DNA of 64,000 nucleotides from Chitinophaga niabensis. Lineage in GTDB: Bacteria; Bacteroidota; Bacteroidia; Chitinophagales; Chitinophagaceae. Positions 34,574 through 44,099 of the stretch are shown here, one piece after another (position 1 is the first letter of the stretch; each line of letters starts with the position of its first letter). The stretch spans positions 5,213,001 through 5,277,000 of the forward strand of contig NZ_CP154260.1 in the NCBI RefSeq assembly GCF_039545795.1. Direction: 5' to 3'. The position numbers and the translations under genes were made by a program. Below the pieces are notes generated by a model that was given only the letters and a program-made list of their open reading frames with translations, searched no databases and was not told where the DNA came from.

Positions 34574-35602
34574 ATGTACGGCTTTATTAGAAAAATACTT
34601 TTCAATTTTCCCCCGGAAAGTATACACTACGGAGTAATGCGGGGACTTAAAGTGATCAATGCACTGCCCTTTGGCAAAAATGTGCTGGACGCATTCTGCC
34701 AGCCCAAAAACAGCGGGCTGGAACGCACCCTTTGGGGATTGACCTTTAAAAACCCTGTAGGCCTTGCCGCAGGATTCGATAAGGATGCCCGGTTCATCGA
34801 CGAACTGGCACATCTTGGCTTCGGTTTTGTGGAAATAGGTACCGTTACCCCACTCCCGCAACCCGGCAACGATCAGCCAAGGTTATTCCGCCTGCCGGAA
34901 GACAAAGCGCTGATCAACCGCATGGGCTTTAATAATGAAGGAGCGCCCTCTGCCGCCAGGAGATTATTAAAACGCCGCTCCAATATTATCATAGGTGGTA
35001 ACATTGGTAAGAATAAATTAACGCCCAACGAAGAAGCCGTAAGCGATTACGAAAAATGTTTCCATGCGCTCTTTGATGGGGTGGATTATTTTGTGGTGAA
35101 TGTAAGTTCTCCCAATACTCCGGGCCTGAGGGCATTGCAGGAGAAAGAACCACTCAAGCAACTGTTGCATCACCTGCAAACACTCAATGCGCAAAAGAAA
35201 AAGCCCAAACCCATCCTCCTCAAAATTGCGCCGGACCTTACTACGGAGCAATTGGATGATATCATAGAAATAGTGCAGGAAACCGGCCTGGCAGGCATTG
35301 TTGCCACCAATACCACCATCAGCCGTGAGGACCTGCAAACAGATGATGCCACACTGCAAAAGATCGGTGCCGGTGGCCTCAGCGGTTTACCCGTAAAACA
35401 AAAGGCCACGGAGGTGATCCGTTATATTCATCAGCATTCCGGCGGAAAAATCCCTATTATTGCCGTAGGAGGTATTTTCACCGCAGCAGATGCGCAGGAA
35501 AAACTGGATGCAGGAGCTTCTCTGGTACAGGTATATACCGGTTTTATCTATGAAGGCCCTTCCATCGTGAAAAAGATCTGCCAGGGTTTAACTCAATCAT
35601 AA
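34574..35602 (+). CDS. pyrD: Dihydroorotate dehydrogenase, quinone-dependent
   Basis: From [10 protein letters not shown] the protein has 342 residues, the normal size for class 2 (membrane-associated, quinone-linked) enzymes. The N-terminal membrane-binding helices ([25 protein letters not shown]) are present, then [55 protein letters not shown] with the catalytic Ser, and the FMN phosphate site [30 protein letters not shown]. Fourth step of pyrimidine synthesis. The TerC-family gene follows 9 bp downstream, so the two may be cotranscribed. Confidence 0.95.
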   Translation: MYGFIRKILFNFPPESIHYGVMRGLKVINALPFGKNVLDAFCQPKNSGLERTLWGLTFKNPVGLAAGFDKDARFIDELAHLGFGFVEIGTVTPLPQPGNDQPRLFRLPEDKALINRMGFNNEGAPSAARRLLKRRSNIIIGGNIGKNKLTPNEEAVSDYEKCFHALFDGVDYFVVNVSSPNTPGLRALQEKEPLKQLLHHLQTLNAQKKKPKPILLKIAPDLTTEQLDDIIEIVQETGLAGIVATNTTISREDLQTDDATLQKIGAGGLSGLPVKQKATEVIRYIHQHSGGKIPIIAVGGIFTAADAQEKLDAGASLVQVYTGFIYEGPSIVKKICQGLTQS

Positions 35603-35611
35603 ACATATAGC

Positions 35612-36388
35612 ATGCAGGAACTATTAACCGCTGATGCCCTTATCAGCCTCTTCACTTTAACCTTAATGGAAATAGTGCTGGGGATAGACAACGTTATTTT
35701 TGTTTCCATCGTTATGAACCGCTTGCCTGAACACAAAAGGAATCAGGCCAGGCGCATCTGGATGTTCACGGGTATAGCCGTTCGCGTGATACTCCTTTTA
35801 TTTATAGGTTACATCGTAAGAGCCGTAAACCCTTTATTCTATATCGGGGCAAAAGGTATCAGCCTGCGCGACCTCATTATGCTGGCCGGAGGTTTATTCC
35901 TGCTGGTTAAAACCACCCTGGAAATACACCATAAACTGGAAGGAGAAGATGAAACCGGCCCCAAAGCCAAAGGAGGTACAGCCACCCTTGCCAATGTGGT
36001 AGGCCAGATCATCATCATAGACCTGGTGTTTTCGTTCGACAGCATCATCACAGCCGTAGGGCTGGCCAAACATATTGAGATCATGATAGTAGCAGTGGTA
36101 ATTGCGATGTTCGTTATGTTCTCCTTTGCACCCAGGATCAGCAATTTCATTCACAAACATCCTACCCTTAAAATGCTGGCCCTGTCTTTCCTGATCATGG
36201 TGGGCGGTATTCTGCTCATAGAAGGATGGAATCCCAAAGCGGTACATGACCTTCACCTGAAGAACTATGTATACTTTGCCATGGCCTTCTCTTTTGCAGT
36301 AGAATTGCTGAATATGAGGATGAGGAAGAAAACACTGCCGCCTGTGGAACTGAGGGAGCCAAAATTAGATCAGGTAGAAAAGAAATAA
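35612..36388 (+). CDS. TerC family membrane protein
   Basis: A 258-residue integral membrane protein with about seven helices and the two acidic motifs of the family, LMEIVLGIDNVIFVS near the N-terminus and IDLVFSFDSIITAVG in the middle. TerC relatives protect against tellurite or export manganese during membrane-protein synthesis in other bacteria. Which ion applies here is not known. It follows pyrD by 9 bp. Confidence 0.9.
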   Translation: MQELLTADALISLFTLTLMEIVLGIDNVIFVSIVMNRLPEHKRNQARRIWMFTGIAVRVILLLFIGYIVRAVNPLFYIGAKGISLRDLIMLAGGLFLLVKTTLEIHHKLEGEDETGPKAKGGTATLANVVGQIIIIDLVFSFDSIITAVGLAKHIEIMIVAVVIAMFVMFSFAPRISNFIHKHPTLKMLALSFLIMVGGILLIEGWNPKAVHDLHLKNYVYFAMAFSFAVELLNMRMRKKTLPPVELREPKLDQVEKK

Positions 36389-36392
36389 AAAA

Positions 36393-36510
36393 GGGCATTC
36401 TTTCGACCATCCTTCTGTGATCCTTCGCTGATCCTTCGATGAAACACCCTCAAACCCTTGCGGGTATTGAACACCTTCGGAGGATCATCGAAGGATTAGC
36501 GTTAGATGCC
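36393..36510. repeat. Fold-back element B with 11-bp ATCCTT units
   Basis: Between the convergent terC-like and rsmE genes. Three 11-bp units (CCATCCTTCTG, TGATCCTTCGC, TGATCCTTCGA, 36408-36440) are followed by the inverse copy. The arms ATCCTTCGATGA (36431-36442) and TCATCGAAGGAT (36485-36496) are perfect; outer arms GGGCAT and ATGCCC and an apex ACCC-TTGC-GGGT extend the fold. The inverse part AGGAT-N6-AAGGAT has the same form as in element A (4460-4475). Confidence 0.65.
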
Positions 36511-36596
36511 CGATAGCATTGAGTTATAGCGGATAAATTTTGAAAAAAGTGTCAGCAGATGTCAGTAGGCCTGGTAGTATTTTATCAATATAAAGA

Positions 36597-36654
36597 AAGG
36601 GCCATCCTATAAGACAGGTTTGTTACGTGTTCGCCCAGCCTATACCTGGCCCTT
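36597..36654. repeat. Inverted repeat at the 3' end of rsmE
   Basis: AAGGGCCA (36597-36604) and TGGCCCTT (36647-36654) are perfect arms around a 42-base interior, the right arm overlapping the rsmE stop. It could act as a 3'-end structure for rsmE mRNA, but the loop is long for an intrinsic terminator. Confidence 0.4.
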
Positions 36655-37375
36655 ATGATAATTTAGTATCTGCCCTATTGACCGCCGCCATCAAAGTACC
36701 ACCCACCACCCCGGCCGTTTCTGTTCTTAAACGGGTATCCCCTAATGATACAGGCAAACATCCCTTTTCCAATGCTTTTGTTACCTCTTCGGGGGTAAAA
36801 TCACCTTCGGGGCCTATCAGCAATAAAGTATCCTTGCCGGGGAGCATGGTGTCCAGCAAATGTTGCTTTTCATCCGGCAGGCAATGCGCGATCAGCTTTT
36901 GTCCGGCAGCAGCTAATGCTTTGTCAAAAGGCATTGGTTCCGTCAATACGGGTAAATACCATTGTTTGGATTGCAGCATGGCGGATACCAGTATATTTTC
37001 CAGGCGCTCTGCCTTGAACTTTTCTTTTTCTGTTCGTTGTGTGAGTAAAGGAATGATCCCGCCGATACCGATCTCAACGGCTTTTTCCAGGAACCATTCC
37101 ATACGGGAAGTATTCTTTGTAAAAGCAATGGCTATACGCAAATGCGGTACCGGCACCGGCATAGCAGTTTCCCCACTGATCTGTACCACGCATTTTTTCC
37201 GGTGATCGTCTGTGATCACTGCTTCATAACGGGTGCCTTTGCCATCTGCCAGCAACACTTTATCTCCTTTTTCATTGCGCAATACCTGGATGCAATACTT
37301 GGATGTTGGTTCATCCATGGTATAAAACCCCTGGCCGGAGGAAAGATCTTTTGCGTAAAATACCGGTAACTCCAT
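36653..37375 (-). CDS. rsmE: 16S rRNA m3U1498 methyltransferase RsmE
   Basis: A 240-residue SPOUT methyltransferase. The N-terminal PUA-like RNA-binding domain (YCIQVLRNEKGDKVLLADGKGTRYEAVI) precedes the knotted SAM-binding domain (IAFTKNTSRMEWFLEKAVEIGIGGIIPLLTQRTE, LLLIGPEGDFTPEEV, SLGDTRLRTETA). It methylates U1498 in the decoding region. The MATE gene lies 9 bp upstream on the same strand, so they may share a transcript. Confidence 0.93.
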   Translation of the reverse strand: MELPVFYAKDLSSGQGFYTMDEPTSKYCIQVLRNEKGDKVLLADGKGTRYEAVITDDHRKKCVVQISGETAMPVPVPHLRIAIAFTKNTSRMEWFLEKAVEIGIGGIIPLLTQRTEKEKFKAERLENILVSAMLQSKQWYLPVLTEPMPFDKALAAAGQKLIAHCLPDEKQHLLDTMLPGKDTLLLIGPEGDFTPEEVTKALEKGCLPVSLGDTRLRTETAGVVGGTLMAAVNRADTKLS

Positions 37376-37384
37376 CCTGTAAAA

Positions 37385-38734
37385 TTATACCTTTTCCTGT
37401 TGTTGTTCCAATCTGCGGGTAATAGATTGAAAACGGAAGAAGAGTAAAACGGAAGCTACCAGCAAACCCAGCAGCAATCCCCACCAAACCCCATACACCC
37501 CGTAATTCAGTTTGATGCCTAATACATAACCTACCGGAATACCCAATCCCCAGTAGGCCAGCATGGTAATAATGGTGGGTGCTTTTACATCTCCCAAACC
37601 TCTTAACACCCCCAATCCCACTACCTGGGTACCATCAAATAACTGGAAGAAAGCAGCGATCACCAGCAAGCCAGATGCAATATGTATCACAGTGGGATCC
37701 TGTATATAAAAAGAAGGCAGTATTTGTTTGAACACCATGAAGAATACAGCAGCACAACCCATCAGCACCAATACCATATGGTAACTGGCAATGGCAGATC
37801 TGCGTAGCTCCATAAAATTGCCCCGGCCTAAATTATTACCACTGCGGATGCCCGCTGCGGCTGAAATCCCACTCGCCATCATATAAGTCATGGCTGCCAG
37901 GCTCAGCGCAATCTGATGTGCAGCTAGTTCCGCAGGGCCTATCCAGCCCACCATGATCGCTGCCCCGCTGAAAGCACTCACTTCAAAAACATATTGCAAA
38001 GCCACGGGAACACCCATGCCTGCTATCTTCTTCAGCGTAGCCGCCTGGATCTCCCGCAGGTTAAAGGTTTGCAGGTATTCTTTAAATCGCTGGGAACGCA
38101 AAACATACCAGGCCATGGTGATACCCATCAGCAAACGGTCTGTGAAAGTGGCAATACCTACTCCCACAATCCCCATGTCAAAACCGTATACCAATGTGAT
38201 GCCCAATACTATATTGAGGACATTCCCAAGTATACTGATATTCATGGCTTGCTTTGTAAAGCCCAACCCTTCCGCGAATTGCTTGAAAGTAAGGAACACC
38301 ATCAGCGGAATAAAAGAGTACGCGAGGTACTGTAAAAATACTTTCGCCTGCGCAGCCACGTCTGGCGACTGGTCCATCCGGAAGAGGTTATGCGCTGTAA
38401 GCAGGATCAAACCAAACAACACAATGCCCGTGATCATATTGATCACAAAACTATGTGCCAGCAAACGCCCGCAGATACTGCGGTTGCCACGTCCATTCTC
38501 CTGTGCGATCAAGGGTGTAAGACCATAAGAGATGCCAATACCTGTTACCATAAAAATGGTGAACAGGCTTGTTCCCAATGCTACCGCAGCCAGAGGTACT
38601 TTACCTGTATGGCCGATAATGATACTATCGCTCAATCCTACCAGTGTATGCCCTAACTGCGAGATCACCACGGGGTAGGCTAAATGAAAATTGTCCTTAT
38701 AATGGGGTTTGTATTTTGTATACAGCTTTTTCAT
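37385..38734 (-). CDS. MATE family efflux transporter
   Basis: A 449-residue integral membrane protein with about twelve helices in two repeats. The first begins YPVVISQLGHTLVGLSDSIIIGHTG, the second near ALQYVFEVSAFSGAAIMVGWIG. These are typical of the NorM/DinF superfamily of Na+ or H+ coupled drug exporters. Substrate is unknown. It lies upstream of rsmE on the same strand. Confidence 0.92.
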   Translation of the reverse strand: MKKLYTKYKPHYKDNFHLAYPVVISQLGHTLVGLSDSIIIGHTGKVPLAAVALGTSLFTIFMVTGIGISYGLTPLIAQENGRGNRSICGRLLAHSFVINMITGIVLFGLILLTAHNLFRMDQSPDVAAQAKVFLQYLAYSFIPLMVFLTFKQFAEGLGFTKQAMNISILGNVLNIVLGITLVYGFDMGIVGVGIATFTDRLLMGITMAWYVLRSQRFKEYLQTFNLREIQAATLKKIAGMGVPVALQYVFEVSAFSGAAIMVGWIGPAELAAHQIALSLAAMTYMMASGISAAAGIRSGNNLGRGNFMELRRSAIASYHMVLVLMGCAAVFFMVFKQILPSFYIQDPTVIHIASGLLVIAAFFQLFDGTQVVGLGVLRGLGDVKAPTIITMLAYWGLGIPVGYVLGIKLNYGVYGVWWGLLLGLLVASVLLFFRFQSITRRLEQQQEKV

Positions 38735-38795
38735 GTTTTCCGTAATTGCTTTGGGTTTGGGTCTAAAAACCGGACCACAAAAATTGGGTCATAAA

Positions 38796-38825
38796 AAAGC
38801 CGGTCATCGTTATGATGCCGGCTTT
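38796..38825 (-). terminator. Rho-independent terminator after dnaB
   Basis: Stem AAAGCCGG-t-CATC / GATG-CCGGCTTT with a short loop; the A run on its left is the T tract of the minus-strand transcript. It separates dnaB from the MATE gene. Confidence 0.75.
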
Positions 38826-38847
38826 CGTTATTTAAAAAATGTTCCGT

Positions 38848-40425
38848 TTAGAACGGAGCATCTCCGAATGCGTCATCATCAAAATCCATATCATTCATCT
38901 TCGATCCTTTCTGAATGAAGATCTTAGCCTCGTCATGTTCTCCGCCTGCACCGCGGTTCTTCATGCCTGCAAAGGAATTGCCGCCTGTACTTGGTGGGCC
39001 GTCAACAGGACCGTCATCTTCAAAACGCTGGTATTCCAGTACTGCTCTGAGCTTCACGGTATCCAACTGACCATTCCTGTGTTTCGCGATCCTTACGTGT
39101 GTTTCCCCTTTGTTGGATTCTCCCATTTCATTGGTGGTGATCTCATAATACTCAGGGCGGTAAAGGAACATTACCATGTCCGCATCCTGCTCGATCGCAC
39201 CAGATTCACGAAGGTCACTCAACTGTGGCATTTTGTTACCATCTTTCCGTTTCTCCACATCCCGGCTCAACTGGGAAAGTGCAATTACCGGTACCATCAA
39301 CTCTTTCGCGAGGCCTTTCAGGTCTCGGGAGATCTTACTGATCTCCTGTTCCCGGTTGGAGTTTTTACCTTCCGCACCGCCACCACTCATCAATTGAAGG
39401 TAGTCGATGATGATGATGCCCACTCCGTGGTTATGTACCAGTCTGCGGCATTTGGCCCTTAATTCAAAGATGTTCAGACCAGGGGTATCATCTATAAAGA
39501 TGGGCGCTTTAGCCAGTCTTTCAATACCATGGGTCATCAGTTTCCGCATTTCATGCTCCTCCAGTTTACCCCGGGTGATCTTTTCCAGTTTGATCTCTGA
39601 CTCAGCAGCCAGGATCCTTTGAACAAGCTGCCCGCTGGACATCTCAAGCGAAAACACCACAGCCCCTTTCGGGAACTTGGGATGCAAAGCCGCATTCCTG
39701 GCAAGGTTCAGCGCGAATGCCGTTTTACCCACAGATGGACGGGCCGCTATGATGATAAGGTCAGAAGGCTGGAAGCCATAGGTGATCTTATCCAATGTGG
39801 GGAAACCTGAAGGCACCCCTGTGATATCATCCCCTTTATTCCGCAGGTCCTCAATACGCTTGAGGGTATTCACCAACACGCGGTCGATGGAATCATAGTT
39901 CTTACGGAGGTGATTATTAGTGATTTCAAACAATTTGGATTCTGCCTGGTCCAGCAGATCGAACACATCAGCCGTATCCTCATAGGATTCGCTGATGATC
40001 TCTCCGGAAATGCGGATCAGCTCCCGCTGAATGAATTTCTGCAATACGATACGCGCATGCGCCTCAATATTAGCCGAAGATACCACCATATTGGTCAGCC
40101 GGGTAACAAAGAAAGGGCCACCCACTGCCTCCAGGTCTGCAGAAGATTTCAGCTCTTCCACCACCGTGAGGATATCCACAGGCACAGACTTCGCCGCCAG
40201 CCTTTGCATACACGCAAAGATCTTCTGGTGGGCATCTACATAAAAACATTCCGGTTTCAGGATCTCGATCACCGTATCAAATGCGCCCTTCTCTAACATG
40301 AGCGCGCCCAATACAGCTTCTTCTAATTCTTTGGCCTGGGGAGGGATTTTGCCATAGACCATCGTGGAAATGTCAATACCCGGCTTGCGACGTGTATTTC
40401 GGTCCTTCTTGAGATTGAGATCCAT
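38848..40425 (-). CDS. dnaB: Replicative DNA helicase DnaB
   Basis: A 525-residue hexameric helicase that unwinds DNA at the fork. The N-terminal helical domain (PPQAKELEEAVLGALMLEKGAFDTVIEIL) is followed by the RecA-like motor: Walker A ARPSVGKTAFALN, FSLEMSSGQLVQRI, IIIIDYLQLM with the Walker B Asp, and LSQLSRDVEKRKDGNKMPQLSDLRESGAIEQDAD. No intein is present. The C-terminal acidic tail (MNDMDFDDDAFGDAPF) may bind partners. It is divergent from pheT across a 484-bp gap with DnaA-box-like sites. Confidence 0.95.
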   Translation of the reverse strand: MDLNLKKDRNTRRKPGIDISTMVYGKIPPQAKELEEAVLGALMLEKGAFDTVIEILKPECFYVDAHQKIFACMQRLAAKSVPVDILTVVEELKSSADLEAVGGPFFVTRLTNMVVSSANIEAHARIVLQKFIQRELIRISGEIISESYEDTADVFDLLDQAESKLFEITNNHLRKNYDSIDRVLVNTLKRIEDLRNKGDDITGVPSGFPTLDKITYGFQPSDLIIIAARPSVGKTAFALNLARNAALHPKFPKGAVVFSLEMSSGQLVQRILAAESEIKLEKITRGKLEEHEMRKLMTHGIERLAKAPIFIDDTPGLNIFELRAKCRRLVHNHGVGIIIIDYLQLMSGGGAEGKNSNREQEISKISRDLKGLAKELMVPVIALSQLSRDVEKRKDGNKMPQLSDLRESGAIEQDADMVMFLYRPEYYEITTNEMGESNKGETHVRIAKHRNGQLDTVKLRAVLEYQRFEDDGPVDGPPSTGGNSFAGMKNRGAGGEHDEAKIFIQKGSKMNDMDFDDDAFGDAPF

Positions 40426-40909
40426 TTATATTTAGTGCGTTAATAAGGTTAAGAAATAAATCATGGTTACTGGATGGCCCTGTGCCTTTATACATTTACA
40501 ACTATTTTGCATCTGATCCCATTCACCCATCTTTAACAAATTGTAAATTTTTTCAAGCCGGAAAAACTAAGGTAACCGACTTTTCCATCAAAACCTTTTT
40601 CTTCCGGAACAAAATTTATGCGTGCACAATGCACACGTTATACAACAACAAAACGGTAGTTATCCACCTTTTCGTACCTGGTTATCCACCGAAACAGCAG
40701 AAAATCCATAGTAAAGGTCTGCCTTATTCACACATTTTGTGTAAAAAGATTTCCACCATTTTATTTGGTAAATTTCCCCCTGATCGTACAACAGAAGTTG
40801 TTAACTTTACGCGGCACATTTGCAACCGCTTGGGGGCTGCAAATGTGATGGAAATAATTGATTTTCACAAAATTAAAACGGTACTATGGGTACCGGCAAG
40901 GACTAGCAA
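40426..40909. other. Divergent dnaB-pheT intergenic region with DnaA-box-like sites and hairpins
   Basis: No convincing gene: a 143-codon plus-strand frame here looks non-coding. Three same-orientation 9-mers resemble the DnaA box TTATNCACA: TTATCCACC at 40660-40668, TTATCCACC at 40682-40690 and a perfect TTATTCACA at 40724-40732, spaced 22 and 42 bp, close to whole helical turns. A weaker TTATACAAC is at 40638-40646. Downstream are two hairpins in the presumed pheT leader, CACATTTGCA/TGCAAATGTG (40815-40847) and CGGTAC/GTACCG (40879-40895). Confidence 0.5.
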
Positions 40910-43342
40910 ATGACAATTTCGTACAATTGGTTATGTGATTATTTACCGGTAAAACCCACACCGGATGAACTTTCTGTGATCCTCACAGCTGTAGGTCTCG
41001 AAGTAGAGAGCCTTGAGCGCTTTGAAAGTGTGAAAGGCAGCCTTGAGGGCCTCGTTGTAGGCGAAGTGCTCAGTGTGGAAAAACATCCCAATGCAGATAA
41101 ATTACGCCTCACCAAAGTTAACATAGGTAACGGGGAACCCCTCAGCATTGTCTGCGGAGCACCCAATGTGGCTGTAGGGCAAAAAGTGATCGTAGCGCCC
41201 ATTGGCACTACCATTTACCCCTCCTCCGGAGAACCCATGACCATGAAAAAGGCCAAGATCCGGGGAGAAGAAAGCAACGGAATGATCTGCGCAGAAGATG
41301 AAATTGGCCTTGGTACAGGTCATGACGGCATCCTGGTTCTGGATCCTTCCCTGCAGGCCGGTTTAACAGCCCGTGAACTCTTCCAGCCCGCGCAGGACTG
41401 GGTTTTCGAAATAGGCCTGACCCCTAACCATATGGACGCCATGAGCCATATCGGTGTAGCCAGGGACGTTTGTGCATTCCTCAACAACCAGGAAAATACA
41501 CAGATCTACCATGTTCGCCGCCCAGGGATCAGCGCAGCCACCAAAGCAGCTACTGCTTTACAGATAGGCGTTGAAGTGAAAAACAACGATGCCTGTCCCC
41601 GTTATTGCGGCCAAACCATTACCGGCGTAAAAGTAGGCCCGTCCCCAGCCTGGATGCAACACAGATTACAGGCTATCGGCGTTCGCCCTATTAATAATAT
41701 AGTAGACATCACTAACTACGTGCTCCACGAAACCGGCCAGCCCCTCCATGCATTTGATGCAGCTGAGATAAAAGGCGGTAAAGTGGTGATACAAAACCTC
41801 CCTACCGGCACGCCTTTCCTGAGTTTAGACGGGAAAGAACGTAAACTGGATGAAGGAGATCTCATGATCTGCGATGGGGAAAACACCCCGCTTTGTATAG
41901 CTGGTGTTTTTGGTGGCATCAATTCCGGCGTGAAAGACAGCACCGGCAGCATTTTCCTGGAAAGTGCCCATTTCAGCGCAACCGGCATCCGCAAAACATC
42001 CGTACGCCACGGACTTCGTACAGACGCAGCCGTTCGTTTCGAAAAAGGTGTGGATATTGGCCTTGCACCATTTGCCCTGGAACGTGCAGTAGCCCTCATC
42101 GGCGAACTCGCACACGGCGCCCCGGCATCTGAAGTTGCAGATGTTTACCCCGTTCCTTCTGAACAGGCCAGCATCGATGTTACTTACCAGTACATTAACA
42201 AACTCAGCGGTCATACTTACGCACCTGAAAAGGTAAAAAACATCCTCTGCAGTCTTGGTTTTACCATACAATCAGAAACGGATGCCCATCTGCGTGTATC
42301 CGTTCCCCTGCATAAACCGGATATCACCATTCCCGCTGATATCGTGGAAGAAGTGATGCGGATAGACGGGCTGGACAATATTCCCATCCCCGAATTCATT
42401 AACATGGTGCCTTCCCGCCAGAGTCAGCCAGACAAAGAGCGTGTGAAGGAAAAACTGGCGGAATACCTGGCCGGCAACGGATTCTCAGAGATCTTCACCA
42501 ATTCCATCACCAACAGTCAATATTATAAACACCTTGATCAGGATAGCCTGGTGAAGATGATCAATAGCCTCAGTGCGGACCTGGACACGATGCGCCCATC
42601 CATGCTGGAAACAGGCCTGGAGCGGATCGCTTACAATCTGAACAGGCGGAACGATGATCTGCTGTTCTTTGAATTCGGTAAAACATACCGTAAAGAGGCA
42701 GTAGGCGATTATCCTGAAACAGAGCACCTGAGCCTCTACCTCACCGGTCAGAAATTACCGGAAACCTGGATGCATAAAGCACAGCCCGTAGATTTCTACT
42801 ATCTTAAAGGGTATGTGCAGAACATATTGCAGGTACTGGGATTACAGGGTGCGGAAATGGCAACAGCCACTGTCCATGGCCTGGAGCCGGCATTTGAAAT
42901 CACCGTGAATGGGAAAGTGGTAGCCGTTTTAGGTGGTGTAAATGCGCAGAAACTGAAAGAATTTGATATCAAACAGGCAGTATGGTATGCAGATTTCTAC
43001 TGGGGTACCATTCTGCAACAGCTGCAAACAAAAGATACTTTCTACGAAGAGATCACCAAATTCCCTACCGTTCGCAGGGACCTGGCTTTGGTGCTGGATA
43101 AACAGGTGAACTTTGCTGCCGTGGAAACTACTGCACGCTCGGTGAAAACCACCCTGTTGCAACATATCAACCTGTTCGACGTTTTTGAAAGTGAAAAACT
43201 CGGTGCAGGTAAAAAATCATATGCCGTGAGCTTCACGTTCCAGGACAAACAGAAAACACTGACTGACCAGGAAACGGATGCCCTCATGAATAAACTCATC
43301 AAAGCTTTCGAAACCCAATTACAGGCGGAGATCCGCAAATAA
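40910..43342 (+). CDS. pheT: Phenylalanyl-tRNA synthetase beta subunit
   Basis: An 810-residue subunit that with PheS charges tRNA-Phe. Domains in order: start MTISYNWLCDYLPVKPTPDE, an EMAP/tRNA-binding domain at about 40-155 (VVGEVLSVEKHPNADKLRLTKVNIG), B3/B4 editing region (GLRTDAAVRFEKGVD), B5 domain (about 415-485), the catalytic-like core (EEVMRIDGLDNIP, MRPSMLETGLERIAYNLNRR) and the C-terminal FDX-ACB domain (TKFPTVRRDLALVLDKQV). pheS is not adjacent. Its stop overlaps the start of the coiled-coil gene (TAATG). Confidence 0.95.
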   Translation: MTISYNWLCDYLPVKPTPDELSVILTAVGLEVESLERFESVKGSLEGLVVGEVLSVEKHPNADKLRLTKVNIGNGEPLSIVCGAPNVAVGQKVIVAPIGTTIYPSSGEPMTMKKAKIRGEESNGMICAEDEIGLGTGHDGILVLDPSLQAGLTARELFQPAQDWVFEIGLTPNHMDAMSHIGVARDVCAFLNNQENTQIYHVRRPGISAATKAATALQIGVEVKNNDACPRYCGQTITGVKVGPSPAWMQHRLQAIGVRPINNIVDITNYVLHETGQPLHAFDAAEIKGGKVVIQNLPTGTPFLSLDGKERKLDEGDLMICDGENTPLCIAGVFGGINSGVKDSTGSIFLESAHFSATGIRKTSVRHGLRTDAAVRFEKGVDIGLAPFALERAVALIGELAHGAPASEVADVYPVPSEQASIDVTYQYINKLSGHTYAPEKVKNILCSLGFTIQSETDAHLRVSVPLHKPDITIPADIVEEVMRIDGLDNIPIPEFINMVPSRQSQPDKERVKEKLAEYLAGNGFSEIFTNSITNSQYYKHLDQDSLVKMINSLSADLDTMRPSMLETGLERIAYNLNRRNDDLLFFEFGKTYRKEAVGDYPETEHLSLYLTGQKLPETWMHKAQPVDFYYLKGYVQNILQVLGLQGAEMATATVHGLEPAFEITVNGKVVAVLGGVNAQKLKEFDIKQAVWYADFYWGTILQQLQTKDTFYEEITKFPTVRRDLALVLDKQVNFAAVETTARSVKTTLLQHINLFDVFESEKLGAGKKSYAVSFTFQDKQKTLTDQETDALMNKLIKAFETQLQAEIRK

Positions 43343-43647
43343 TGGAACTGGAACAGTACATACAAAGGATAGAAGACAAGCTGCAACAGCTGTTGAAAAA
43401 ACTCCAGCAATCGCAGGCAGATAATGTTATGCTGCGCGAGCAGCTTGTCCAACAGCAAAATGAACTGAACCGGCAACAGGAAAACATTGCCTCCCTGGAT
43501 GAGAAATTAAAACTCAACCGGATAGCTACTGTTACCCAGGGCGCCAACTTATCAGAAGACGAAGACGCCTTCCGCAAAGAAGTCCGGGGAAAGATCAATG
43601 ATTATATTAAGGAAATTGACCGCTGTATTGCCCTGTTGAATTCTTAA
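43342..43647 (+). CDS. Small coiled-coil protein encoded between pheT and zapA
   Basis: A 101-residue protein; residues 1-60 form a heptad-rich coiled coil (EQYIQRIEDKLQQLLKKLQQ), followed by a short helical tail (EVRGKINDYIKEIDRCIALLNS). It overlaps pheT by one base, so it is translated from the same mRNA. Its position near zapA recalls the cell-division cluster seen in other Bacteroidota, and it could be a ZapB-like partner; this is inference. Confidence 0.7.
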   Translation: MELEQYIQRIEDKLQQLLKKLQQSQADNVMLREQLVQQQNELNRQQENIASLDEKLKLNRIATVTQGANLSEDEDAFRKEVRGKINDYIKEIDRCIALLNS

Positions 43648-44081
43648 TGTAAGGGTTTAAAGATGCGGGTGATCCTCACCTCTTTCATCAGGGGATGCAT
43701 GGGGTTAATGAGATAAACCAGCTGGCCCGTCATGATCACTGAAGGGAAAGCCAACAGCAATGTTTCCCTGGCCTGCAGCCGCAGCGTTCCAAAGTTCCTG
43801 GCGATAGACGGCTTCCTGTCGTTCCGCCAGTCTTCCGGCAATTGCTCCTCTTCAAATACCTGCAAGCTATCCTCCGGCACCTCATATTCTATCATCACCA
43901 TATCGGGGTTTAATTCTCCCGTGGTATAATACATCCGGTTTTCCATCAGGCAATTTGCCACAGAACTATGTACATATATGCAGGGATTCCCTGCGCTCGT
44001 CCAAAAGTTGTCAACCAGCCTGCCGCTTTCGCCGTTGAGGTCATCCTGCCATTCTTTTGTGCTAAGTCTATATAAAAGCAT
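43644..44081 (-). CDS. RES-domain toxin
   Basis: A 145-residue RES-family protein (MLLYRLSTKEWQDDLNG..., LVDNFWTSAGNPCIYVHSSVANCLMENRMY). RES toxins are ADP-ribosyltransferase-like enzymes that destroy NAD+. It lies 18 bp downstream of the antitoxin gene, the usual order for this pair, and its stop overlaps the stop of the convergent coiled-coil gene by 3 bp. Confidence 0.85.
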   Translation of the reverse strand: MLLYRLSTKEWQDDLNGESGRLVDNFWTSAGNPCIYVHSSVANCLMENRMYYTTGELNPDMVMIEYEVPEDSLQVFEEEQLPEDWRNDRKPSIARNFGTLRLQARETLLLAFPSVIMTGQLVYLINPMHPLMKEVRITRIFKPLH

Positions 44082-44099
44082 ACTTGAATATAGTTATTT

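Noticed and set aside
40482..40913. A 143-codon plus-strand frame between dnaB and pheT
   Set aside because: Its composition is not protein-like, it overlaps DnaA-box-like sites and leader hairpins, and it runs into the pheT start in another frame.
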